Shown: in pieces, positions 1 to 5,985 of the stretch | Position numbering within the stretch: position 1 is the first letter of the stretch | How the letters are laid out: each line of letters opens with the position of its first letter | Assembly: GCA_043775075.1 (NCBI GenBank) | Contig: JAYVSS010000191.1 | Coordinates: 1 to 8,094, forward strand | From: JANLQX01 sp043775075 | GTDB lineage: Bacteria; Actinomycetota; Acidimicrobiia; Acidimicrobiales; JANYDT01 | Length of the DNA stretch: 8,094 nt | Direction of reading: 5' to 3' | Made by a program: the position numbers and the translations under genes | Notes under the pieces: model-generated | Told to the model about the DNA's origin: nothing | What the model saw: only the letters and a program-made list of their open reading frames with translations | The model's database searches: none

Positions 1-554
1 CGGACCTCGACCACGCCGGCGGTTACCGTGACCATGGCCGGAAGTGAGCAGGTGACGTCGTCGTAACCCGATTCGGTTTGACGCTGCACGGCCAGGGCGG
101 AGCCGGTCACCGTGACCTTCTTGGCGAATGTTACGGATGGGAAGCCGAGCAACTCGGCCACCTGGACCGGCGTGGTGCCGGTGTAACCGTCGGTTGATTC
201 CGTGGCCGCAATAACCAGGTCGGGATTGGCCCGCTTAATGGCGGCGGCGAGAACTTTGGCGGTCGAGAGCGCATCAGAACCCTTGAGGGCCGGGTCACTG
301 ACGAGGATGGCCTTGTGAGCACCCATCGCCAGGCCGGTCCGAAGACCGCTCTGCTCGGAGTTCGGAGCCATGGAAACGAGGGTGACCTCGCCTCCGCCTG
401 CCGCCTCAACCAGGCGCAACGCCATCTCGACGCCATAGGCATCGGAGTCGTCGAGGATGAGCTTGCCTTGGCGGACGAGAGCATGGGTGGAAGGATCGAG
501 CGAGCCCGGGGTAGCGGGGTCGGGGATCTGTTTGACGCAGACGGCGACGTTCAT
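1..554 (-). CDS. etfB: Electron transfer flavoprotein beta subunit, 3' end outside window
   Basis: EtfB pairs with EtfA to form the soluble FAD/AMP heterodimer that takes electrons from acyl-CoA and related dehydrogenases and passes them to the membrane ETF-quinone oxidoreductase. Reading down from the ATG at 554 gives 184 codons without a stop. The protein opens MNVAVCVKQIPDP, typical of the family. It then has the segment MGAHKAILVSDP (residues 77-88), a TDGYTG...VAELLGFPSVT nucleotide-binding region (121-142), and a match to the EtfB signature around 156-178 (QRQTESGYDD followed by SLPAMVTV). The family is usually about 250-260 residues, so roughly 70 C-terminal residues lie beyond the left edge. 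etfA would be expected next downstream but cannot be seen. A GAGG lies only 2 bases before the ATG, too close for a normal ribosome binding site, so the start may be nearly leaderless. Identity is secure; the physiological dehydrogenase partner is not. Confidence 0.95.
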   Translation of the reverse strand, partial: MNVAVCVKQIPDPATPGSLDPSTHALVRQGKLILDDSDAYGVEMALRLVEAAGGGEVTLVSMAPNSEQSGLRTGLAMGAHKAILVSDPALKGSDALSTAKVLAAAIKRANPDLVIAATESTDGYTGTTPVQVAELLGFPSVTFAKKVTVTGSALAVQRQTESGYDDVTCSLPAMVTVTAGVVEV

Positions 555-562
555 GACCTCGT

Positions 563-590
563 ATTCTGATCGTCCTTGGCCGCTTGTGAA
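563..590 (-). promoter_or_regulatory. Possible etfB promoter (weak match)
   Basis: On the minus strand TTCACA (590-585) and CAGAAT (568-563) are separated by 16 bases and resemble -35 and -10 boxes. The -10 ends 8 bases before the etfB ATG, which would give a leaderless or almost leaderless message. The -10 lacks the leading TA expected of a strong actinobacterial element, so this is tentative. Confidence 0.25.
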
Positions 591-613
591 AATCCGCACG
601 AGCCGATGTGGCG

Positions 614-639
614 GGAGTCACGTCACGCGACGTGGCTCC
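614..639. repeat. 11-bp inverted repeat between divergent etfB and lipid kinase genes; possible operator
   Basis: The arms GGAGTCACGTC (614-624) and GACGTGGCTCC (629-639) are inverted copies with one mismatch, around a 4-base centre ACGC. The core CACGTC/GACGTG is perfect. It lies in the 136-base gap between two divergently transcribed genes, with about 50 bases between it and the lipid kinase start and about 60 before the etfB start. The symmetry and size fit a dimeric repressor or activator site; a TetR-type regulator would be a reasonable guess given the acyl-CoA context, but no regulator gene is present in the window. It could also form an RNA hairpin if transcribed. No U-run follows on either strand, so it is unlikely to be a terminator. 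Confidence 0.5.
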
Positions 640-690
640 GAACCCCTCCCTACCTCCCGTTTCTCTGCCCGTTCGGGCGTTTGTGAACCC

Positions 691-1599
691 GTGAAAATTC
701 TCTTCATCGTCAATCCCACCGCCTCTGGAGTGACCGCCCGGGGCCGAGTCATGATTCAAAACGCGCTGGCCGCCAGCCACGATCTGACCGTGGCCGAGAC
801 GAAACGTCGGGGCCACGCGACCCGCCTCGCCCAGGGGGCGGCGTCGACCGGCGTCGATGTGGTCGTTTCGATGGGGGGCGATGGCACGGTGAACGAGGTG
901 GCGAACGGCTTGGTCCGCTCGACAACGGCATTGGCGGTGCTTCCCGGCGGCTCAACCAACGTGTTTGCCCGGACGCTCGGACTCGTCAACGAACCGGTCG
1001 AGGCGACCAACCAAATTCTGTCGGCCCTTTCTCGGCGGTCCATCAAACGCATCGGACTCGGCAGGGTGAACGGCCGGTTCTTTTGCTTTCACGTGGGTAT
1101 GGGCTACGACGCCGCCGTTGTCGAGCAGGTCGAGAAGCGGGGCCAACTCAAACGGTATTTGGGCCATCCGTTGTTTGCCTACGCCGCCATCGACACGTGG
1201 ATCCGTCGGTACGACCGTAAGCGCGCAGCGTTTCGGGTGGAGATCGGCTCGGAAGCGATCGACGGGTTCTTCTCTGTCTGTATGAACACCGATCCGTACA
1301 CCTACCTTGGATCGCGTCCCCTGTCGCTCATCCCGGAGGCCGCGCTGGACACCGCACTCGGGCTCGTCACATTCACGTCGTTTGGTCTCGTAGCAACCCT
1401 TCGTGCCGTTGGCGCCGCGCTCAAGGGCGGCGGGCGTCTCGCCCGACAGTCCAATGTTGCCGTTCGAACGGACGTGCATTCGTTCACCGTTCGGGGTTAT
1501 CGTCCGTTCCCGTGGCAGGTCGACGGCGACCACCTTGGCGATGCCGACGTGCTCGAGTTCCAGTGGGAACCCTCAGTTCTTGACCTGGTGCTTCCGTGA
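691..1599 (+). CDS. Diacylglycerol kinase family (YegS/LCB5-type) lipid kinase
   Basis: A 302-residue cytosolic protein with the DAGK catalytic fold, expected to phosphorylate a lipid hydroxyl (diacylglycerol or a related lipid) using ATP. The order of motifs is typical: N-terminal ILFIVNPTASG (residues 3-13), the nucleotide-binding MGGDGTVNEVANGL (61-74), LPGGSTNVFART (84-95) in the place of the usual PLGTGND-type loop, a VNGRFF...VGMGYDAAVV segment (127-143), and a C-terminal PWQVDGDHLG (274-283) matching the VDGE/VDGD element of the family. The GTG at 691 was chosen because MKILFIVNPTA is the normal family N-terminus. The reading frame stays open further upstream to 457, but that part is antisense to etfB and crosses the inverted repeat. 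No Shine-Dalgarno sequence precedes the GTG; a short GCCCG-TT-CGGGC palindrome sits at 667-678. The gene converges with the methyltransferase gene across a 31-base gap. The exact lipid substrate cannot be told from sequence. Confidence 0.88.
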   Translation: MKILFIVNPTASGVTARGRVMIQNALAASHDLTVAETKRRGHATRLAQGAASTGVDVVVSMGGDGTVNEVANGLVRSTTALAVLPGGSTNVFARTLGLVNEPVEATNQILSALSRRSIKRIGLGRVNGRFFCFHVGMGYDAAVVEQVEKRGQLKRYLGHPLFAYAAIDTWIRRYDRKRAAFRVEIGSEAIDGFFSVCMNTDPYTYLGSRPLSLIPEAALDTALGLVTFTSFGLVATLRAVGAALKGGGRLARQSNVAVRTDVHSFTVRGYRPFPWQVDGDHLGDADVLEFQWEPSVLDLVLP

Positions 1600-1630
1600 G
1601 ACGGGTGCATGGCCGGGCATGTGGCCGGAC

Positions 1631-2542
1631 TTACAGCTCTTTGCGCCACGTCACGGAGTAGTTGATCCCCAGCAGCTCGTCGTCGGAGTATTCCGTCAGC
1701 TCCCCCGCCGCTCGCAGCGTGAGCAACTCAGCCTGCAGCCGGGCGGCGGGATCGGGATCGTGGTAGGTCAGCATTACGGCGGCATTTGGCAAGGTCTCGA
1801 ACAACGCCCTGTACTGCGCCACGGTCCAGTAGTTCAGGTACGTGTTCTCCGTGCTGAGGTGCTTGATGCCCGGACGAAGGTGCGCCCACATCGGAATGGC
1901 GTCGATACCCCCAGCGAACACCCGAATGTCATGCGAACCGCTCACCGAAGTCCAGAAATGGGCGCTCACATGGCCAACACCGCCGGGCCGTAGGACTCGG
2001 TGCATCTCCTGCAACACCGAGGTCGGGTCACCGAGATGTTCGAATACCGAGAACGAATACACAAAGTCGAAGGAACCCGGAGCGAACATCATCTTCGTCG
2101 CATCCATTTGTAAAATCTGAGGAGTTCGCAACGATGGCAGTCCGAGCTGCTTGATCATTTCCTTTCGGTACGAACGATCCACCCCAAGCGCTTTTCGGCC
2201 GATTGTTTTCGCTACCCGAAGCGGGCCGTTCTGCTTCAACAACTGTAGATATGCGCGCGGATCAAAGCCGCAGGGGATCACATCAAGGTCGATACCAGTC
2301 ACACGGTTCGTGACTCCAAATCCAAGCAGCTCACGCGGTGTCTGCCCGCAACCCACCACGAGTACTTCGCGGTCACGCAGCGATGGGCCTCCGCGTTCGG
2401 TGACAAGGCCTTGGACTTCGTCGAGGTAGGAAATGGAACGGGCAACTTCCGTGGGCATGTTCGCCGTACGAATCTTGTACAGCCCGACCAGCTCTTTCGG
2501 AAACGCCGACACACTCGACGAAAGGGAGGAATAGGTGCGCAC
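1631..2542 (-). CDS. Class I SAM-dependent methyltransferase (Methyltransf_11-like), unknown substrate
   Basis: A 303-residue protein with a Rossmann-type methyltransferase core. Motif I is VLVVGCGQTP (60-69), where SAM binds; the acidic end of strand 2 is in GIDLD (83-87); MDATKMMFAPGSFDFVYS (146-163) carries the adenine-contacting Asp147 and the post-motif strand; FEHLGDP (167-173) and HRVLRPGGVGHVS (181-193) complete the core. The distance from GIDLD to MDATK is about 60 residues, longer than usual, so an insertion sits between strands 2 and 3. The last 100 residues form a C-terminal region that I do not recognise. Translation is assigned to GTG at 2542, five bases after the stop of the phosphodiesterase gene, with no Shine-Dalgarno, so coupled initiation is likely. 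An internal ATG at codon 29 (2458) is the alternative. Partnership with the phosphodiesterase suggests a lipid, headgroup or glycan substrate, but that is inference. Confidence 0.85.
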   Translation of the reverse strand: MRTYSSLSSSVSAFPKELVGLYKIRTANMPTEVARSISYLDEVQGLVTERGGPSLRDREVLVVGCGQTPRELLGFGVTNRVTGIDLDVIPCGFDPRAYLQLLKQNGPLRVAKTIGRKALGVDRSYRKEMIKQLGLPSLRTPQILQMDATKMMFAPGSFDFVYSFSVFEHLGDPTSVLQEMHRVLRPGGVGHVSAHFWTSVSGSHDIRVFAGGIDAIPMWAHLRPGIKHLSTENTYLNYWTVAQYRALFETLPNAAVMLTYHDPDPAARLQAELLTLRAAGELTEYSDDELLGINYSVTWRKEL

Positions 2543-2547
2543 GCTGC

Positions 2548-3261
2548 TCAGTCTCGCATTCTCGTCAAGGTATCCACGGCGATACTCGGGACGTTCGTGA
2601 TGAGAGCATCCACGCCCATCTTGGCCAGCGCGCGCATGCGTTTCGGATCATCGACCGTCCACGTGTTGACGTCGAGCTCGACGTCGTGGGCCATGTCGAC
2701 CATCATCGAGGTCACGCCCCGATGGTAGGGATGGATTGCCTGGTGACCAGCCGCCGCCGTTCGTCGAATCATCGCCTTCATGCGAAGTGGTGAGAGCGGC
2801 GGCATGGTGAACAGATAGCCAGTGCGCAGATGATCGTGGCCCGCCCGTATGGCATCGATCGTTTCGAAACGAAAGGACGAGATCAACATGCGACTGGCGT
2901 CGTGGCGTTGAGCGAGAAGTTCCAAAACCTGGCTGGCGATTCGTTCCGTCGGATCGAAATCGGGTTCCGTCGGATCGTTCTTGATCTCAATGTTGACGTC
3001 CATCCCGACACAGGCGTCGAGCGCGGTGGCAAGCGTAGGAACGTGCACCGGAAACTCCTGATGCTGATGTTGGGCGATGACTCCCACACCCGTGATCACC
3101 GGGTCGTGGTGCACAACCATGACCCCATCGCTGGTGCGTCGAACGTCGAGCTCGACCATCGCCGCACCTTGAATCTTCGCCTCGACGAAGGCCTCGATGG
3201 TGTTCTCTCGGCACATCTTCGATGCTCCGCGATGGGCGACGACGATTGGCTTCCAAGACAT
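2548..3261 (-). CDS. Cytosolic glycerophosphodiester phosphodiesterase (GDPD, UgpQ-like)
   Basis: A 237-residue TIM-barrel phosphodiesterase expected to split glycerophosphodiesters into sn-glycerol 3-phosphate and an alcohol, with a divalent metal. The catalytic set is visible: VVAHRGASK (7-15) with His10-Arg11, MVELDV (35-40) with metal ligands Glu37 and Asp39, HHDP (51-54) with the second catalytic His52, and NIEIKND (90-96) with Glu92 and Lys94. The family's C-terminal pattern NTWTVDDP (199-206) and VDALITNVP (217-225) is also present. Length matches small cytosolic UgpQ-type enzymes, and there is no signal peptide. The ATG at 3261 gives the standard N-terminus just before VVAHRG; the frame extends upstream to 3345 but would overlap the divergent CoA-transferase gene and adds unrelated residues. 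It is the first gene of a two-gene unit with the methyltransferase. No clear ribosome binding site is seen. Confidence 0.93.
   Translation of the reverse strand: MSWKPIVVAHRGASKMCRENTIEAFVEAKIQGAAMVELDVRRTSDGVMVVHHDPVITGVGVIAQHQHQEFPVHVPTLATALDACVGMDVNIEIKNDPTEPDFDPTERIASQVLELLAQRHDASRMLISSFRFETIDAIRAGHDHLRTGYLFTMPPLSPLRMKAMIRRTAAAGHQAIHPYHRGVTSMMVDMAHDVELDVNTWTVDDPKRMRALAKMGVDALITNVPSIAVDTLTRMRD
2943..2977. repeat. Two direct copies of a 14-bp sequence within the phosphodiesterase gene
   Basis: GTTCCGTCGGATCG occurs at 2943-2956 and again at 2964-2977, a 21-base period. Because the period is seven codons, it encodes DPTE twice in frame (residues 96-99 and 103-106), directly after the IEIK metal-site motif. 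Actinobacterial GDPD proteins, as I remember them, often have a similar acidic DPTE-type stretch here, so this may be conserved protein sequence and not a recent duplication. Confidence 0.7.
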
Positions 3262-3275
3262 GGAACCGACGGTAG

Positions 3276-3305
3276 TTGGCCCGCCAACACAGCGATACCT
3301 AGGGT
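3276..3305 (+). promoter_or_regulatory. Likely promoter of the CoA-transferase gene, giving a leaderless transcript
   Basis: TTGGCC (3276-3281) resembles a -35 box and TAGGGT (3300-3305) matches the TAnnnT form of actinobacterial -10 boxes, with an 18-base spacer. Only six bases separate the -10 from the ATG at 3312, so transcription would begin at or next to the start codon. No Shine-Dalgarno sequence is present, which agrees with leaderless translation. Confidence 0.45.
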
Positions 3306-3307
3306 AT
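3295..3307. promoter_or_regulatory. Palindrome carrying overlapping divergent -10 elements
   Basis: ATACC (3295-3299), centre TAG, GGTAT (3303-3307) is a perfect 5-bp inverted repeat. The plus-strand -10 candidate TAGGGT (3300-3305) and a minus-strand candidate TACCCT (3306-3301) share five of six positions. The minus-strand element would drive the phosphodiesterase gene, whose ATG lies 39 bases further on; its -35 region (around 3329-3324) is weak. Only one polymerase could occupy the site at a time. Confidence 0.35.
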
Positions 3308-3311
3308 TGGC

Positions 3312-4478
3312 ATGTTGAACGGTGTTCGAGTGGTGGAGTTGGCAATCTGGGTCGCTGGGCCCGGAGCGGGTGGCATCCTCGCCGACTGGGGCGCTGAAGT
3401 CATCAAGGTCGAGGGTCCGGCAGGCGATCCGATGCGCAACCTGTTCGGGAATCTCGGCATCGCGCAGGCCCGGGTCCCGCCCTACGAATTGGACAATCGC
3501 GGCAAGCGCTGCGTGCTTCTCGACCTTCGGACTGACGAAGCGAAGGTCGACCTCGACGCCTTGCTGACCGACGCCGACGTGTTCCTCACCAACCTTCGTC
3601 CCGACGCGCTGGAACGCCTTGAGTTGGGTCACGAAGCGGTGCGCGCCCGCTTCCCTCACCTGATCTACGCCTCGGTCACCGGGTACGGCCTTGACGGCGA
3701 AGATCGTGGTCGCGCCGGGTACGACATTGGCGCATTCTGGGCGCGATCATCGATAGCCCACTCCATGGTTCCGCCCGGCGAGTTGCCCCCGGCATCTCGT
3801 TCGGGAATGGGAGATCACACCACCGCAATCGCCATCGTGTCTGGCATCTGCGCCGCACTGTTCGATCGCAGCCGAACCGGCGAAGGGCGCCTCGTGCACA
3901 CGTCTTTGTTGCGCACCGGCGTCTACGTCAACGGCTGGGACCTTGGTATCCGTGAGTATTTCGGCAAGATCAGTGCGACCCGACCTCGAACAGCAATGGG
4001 AGCACCGCTCATCAACTCCTATATGGCGTCAGACGGGCGCGGATTTTGGCTCCTCGGACTTGAGCAGGATCGGCACTGGCCCGGCGTGCTGCGGGCGCTT
4101 GACTGTTCGCGTTGGGCCGACGACGAGCGTTTCCGAACGGCGGTCGTGCGGGCGGCGAATGCACGAGCGCTTATTGCCATGATGGATGCTGCATTTGCTA
4201 TGCATACATATGAGTATTGGAAGGCGCGATTTGACCAATTCGATGTGTGGTTTGCCCCGATCAATTCGCTCGCCGATGCGTTGGAAGATCCGCAGATTGC
4301 CGCCGCGGGGGCGTGGGTTTCGATGGGTGTTTCCGACGAAGCCGCGGCAACCGGCGAAAAGCCTTATCGGTTGGCCGCGTCTCCCGTGGGCTTCAGCGGT
4401 TGGGAGGAGGCTCCCGGTCCGGTGGAATCGCTCGGTGAATCCACCGACTTCGTGCTGCGACGCGCCGGTCGTCGTTAA
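3312..4478 (+). CDS. Class III CoA-transferase (CaiB/BaiF/Frc family)
   Basis: A 388-residue protein of the usual length for the family, which moves CoA between carboxylic acids through an Asp-linked acyl anhydride. The N-terminus LNGVRVVELAIWVAGPGAG (2-20), LADWGAEVIKVEGPAGDPMR (23-42), DNRGKRCVLLDL (61-72), VFLTNLRPDAL (90-100) and YASVTGYG (119-126) follow the family pattern. Asp168 in RSGMGDHT (163-170) aligns with the catalytic aspartate of formyl-CoA transferase (Asp169). GRAGYDIGAFWARS (133-146) and SLLRTGVYVNGWDLGI, encoded near 3900-3950, are typical of the actinobacterial branch usually annotated only as 'CoA transferase'. alpha-Methylacyl-CoA racemase is the main alternative fold-mate; its characteristic active-site region is not evident. 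The ATG at 3312 gives the standard start. Substrates cannot be assigned. It converges with pdtaS across a 9-base gap. Confidence 0.9.
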   Translation: MLNGVRVVELAIWVAGPGAGGILADWGAEVIKVEGPAGDPMRNLFGNLGIAQARVPPYELDNRGKRCVLLDLRTDEAKVDLDALLTDADVFLTNLRPDALERLELGHEAVRARFPHLIYASVTGYGLDGEDRGRAGYDIGAFWARSSIAHSMVPPGELPPASRSGMGDHTTAIAIVSGICAALFDRSRTGEGRLVHTSLLRTGVYVNGWDLGIREYFGKISATRPRTAMGAPLINSYMASDGRGFWLLGLEQDRHWPGVLRALDCSRWADDERFRTAVVRAANARALIAMMDAAFAMHTYEYWKARFDQFDVWFAPINSLADALEDPQIAAAGAWVSMGVSDEAAATGEKPYRLAASPVGFSGWEEAPGPVESLGESTDFVLRRAGRR

Positions 4479-4487
4479 GGGCGGGTC

Positions 4488-5981
4488 CTAGCGTTCTCTC
4501 GGGTCTGCCACCCGCGGGATGCGCAACGTCACAACTGCACCACTTTCGTTGCGGAACGAAATGACGCCGCCCAATTCAGTCGTAACAAGCGTACGTACTA
4601 TCGATAGACCGAGACTGGAGGATGTTGCCAACGAGAAGCCCTCAGGCAATCCCACGCCGTCGTCACGGACTTCCACCGTAAGACCATCCGCATCATTCGA
4701 GAGCTTGACCCGAATTTCGCCTGGCTTGACGGTCGTGTTGGGACCTGGGGCATCGTGGATGACCGGATAGGCATGCTCTACGGCATTTTGGAGCAGTTCC
4801 GTGAGCACCACGGCGAGAGGTGTCGCAGTCTCAGGCGGAAGGTCCCCGATTTCCCCGGTAAGGATGAAGCGCAACGGGCGCTCAGGCGAGGCCAACCCCT
4901 CCTCGACCATACGCACGAGAGGGCGGACGATTTCATCGAACGGCACGGCATCACGCACGTCCCTCGACAGGGTCTCGTGCACCAGAGCAATAGAACGAAT
5001 GCGCCGAACCGATTCCTCAATCGCTTCTTTCGCTTCCGGTGATTCCAGCCGGCGACCCTGAAGTCGCAACAGCGATGAGATCGTCTGTAGGTTGTTCTTC
5101 ACACGATGATGGACCTCGCGGATCGACGCGTCCTTCGTGGCTATGAGTTGATCGCGGCGTCGAAGATCCGACACATCGCGAAGTAGAACGACCGCACTCG
5201 AAGCGGACTGATCATATGCGGACAGAGGAATCGTATGAAAGAGCACAATCGCTCGTTGCTCTCGGGAGGAGTCAAGTTGGGCGACCTCGACAACCACCGG
5301 GCGACGGAGGCGAGTGGCAGCTTCCGAATGGGCTTCATTGACGAGGTCACGTAAACGACGCCCCTCCAGGTTCACCGAATGGCCAAGACGGTGCATCGCC
5401 GAGACAGCGTTCGGTGAGGCGTAGGTGATCACGTGATCGTGGTCCAGCACCAGTACGCCGTCGCCCACTCGGGGGGTGTCGCCACTGGCGTCAAGTGTTT
5501 GGGCAAAGGGAAACGCACCGTCCAAGATCATCGCCGAAAGGCGGTCGAAAATTTCCAGGTACACCCGCTCCAGCCGGCCCGGTCGCCGGGCCGCATCAAC
5601 GGGCACCTCGCGGGACAAGATGGCGATCGTGCGGAGGTTGCCGTCTATCCGACGGCGCACCGGAACAGCATCGATACGGGCGCCGGTCGATTCGCCGAGC
5701 ACGAACGATTGACCAGGCGTCACCTCGCCGGTACGCCAAGCGTCAGCGAACTGGGGGCGCTCGGAGGCATCGACAATCCGTCCGACGAGGTCGTGCTGAT
5801 ACAGCGTCTGGCTCGTCGTTGGACGAATGTGTCCCACGACCTGAAACCTGGGCGACGCAGCGTTCGTCGCCGGGCCGTCATCGGCGGGGACCGCAAGCAG
5901 AAGATCGCCGAAGCAAAAGTCCGCCACCAGGCCCCACGAAGCCATCAGAAGAGCGAGGTGGTGTCGATCGTCTGCATGCAT
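4488..5981 (-). CDS. pdtaS: PdtaS-type cytosolic sensor histidine kinase (GAF-PAS-HisKA_2-HATPase)
   Basis: A 497-residue kinase that follows the mycobacterial PdtaS from end to end. It has an N-terminal GAF-like domain (about 8-125, starting LALLMASWGLVADFCFGD), a PAS domain (about 175-272, with ITYASPNAVSAMHRLG and a closing VVLLRDVSDLRRRDQLI), and a HisKA_2 dimerisation box KDASIREVHHRVKNNLQ (283-299) whose His291/His292 pair holds the phosphoacceptor. The ATPase domain has N-box TELLQNAVEHA (394-404), G1 DDGVGLP (440-446) and G2 SLGLSIVRTLV (456-466). There are no membrane segments, so it should be cytosolic. Its expected partner is PdtaR, an ANTAR RNA-binding response regulator that acts by transcription antitermination; none is in the window. 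The ATG at 5981 begins 4 bases after the stop of the preceding ATPase gene and gives the proper family N-terminus; the frame is open up to 6215, but that extension lies inside the upstream gene. Only one cysteine, Cys23, is present. Confidence 0.92.
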   Translation of the reverse strand: MHADDRHHLALLMASWGLVADFCFGDLLLAVPADDGPATNAASPRFQVVGHIRPTTSQTLYQHDLVGRIVDASERPQFADAWRTGEVTPGQSFVLGESTGARIDAVPVRRRIDGNLRTIAILSREVPVDAARRPGRLERVYLEIFDRLSAMILDGAFPFAQTLDASGDTPRVGDGVLVLDHDHVITYASPNAVSAMHRLGHSVNLEGRRLRDLVNEAHSEAATRLRRPVVVEVAQLDSSREQRAIVLFHTIPLSAYDQSASSAVVLLRDVSDLRRRDQLIATKDASIREVHHRVKNNLQTISSLLRLQGRRLESPEAKEAIEESVRRIRSIALVHETLSRDVRDAVPFDEIVRPLVRMVEEGLASPERPLRFILTGEIGDLPPETATPLAVVLTELLQNAVEHAYPVIHDAPGPNTTVKPGEIRVKLSNDADGLTVEVRDDGVGLPEGFSLATSSSLGLSIVRTLVTTELGGVISFRNESGAVVTLRIPRVADPRER

Positions 5982-5985
5982 AGGA

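Noticed and set aside
667..678. GCCCG-TT-CGGGC palindrome before the lipid kinase start
   Set aside because: Too short and with a 2-base loop; such GC palindromes are expected by chance in DNA of this composition. It is mentioned only under the gene.
457..690. N-terminal extension of the lipid kinase frame by 78 codons
   Set aside because: It is antisense to the etfB 5' end, crosses the inverted repeat, and has no resemblance to the family; the GTG at 691 gives the standard N-terminus.
584..698. Repeated TTGTGAA (584-590, 681-687) and GTGAAAAT (586-593, 691-698) in the etfB/lipid kinase intergenic region
   Set aside because: Seven- and eight-base matches, one of which includes the kinase start codon; no symmetry or further copies to support a binding site.
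952..1533. Long minus-strand open frame (193 codons) opposite the lipid kinase gene
   Set aside because: It is the antisense shadow of a well-supported GC-rich gene, with no recognisable domain.
1603..1630. Possible terminator in the convergent gap after the lipid kinase
   Set aside because: ATGGCCGG and GTGGCCGG form a short direct repeat here, but only a 4-bp GGCC stem can pair and no U-run follows on either strand.
3262..3345. 28-codon upstream extension of the phosphodiesterase gene
   Set aside because: It would overlap the divergent CoA-transferase gene and its promoter, and adds residues before the usual GDPD N-terminus.
3096..3659. Minus-strand open frame of 187 codons across the GDPD/CoA-transferase junction
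   Set aside because: It overlaps two secure genes and the intergenic promoters, in a frame without family features.
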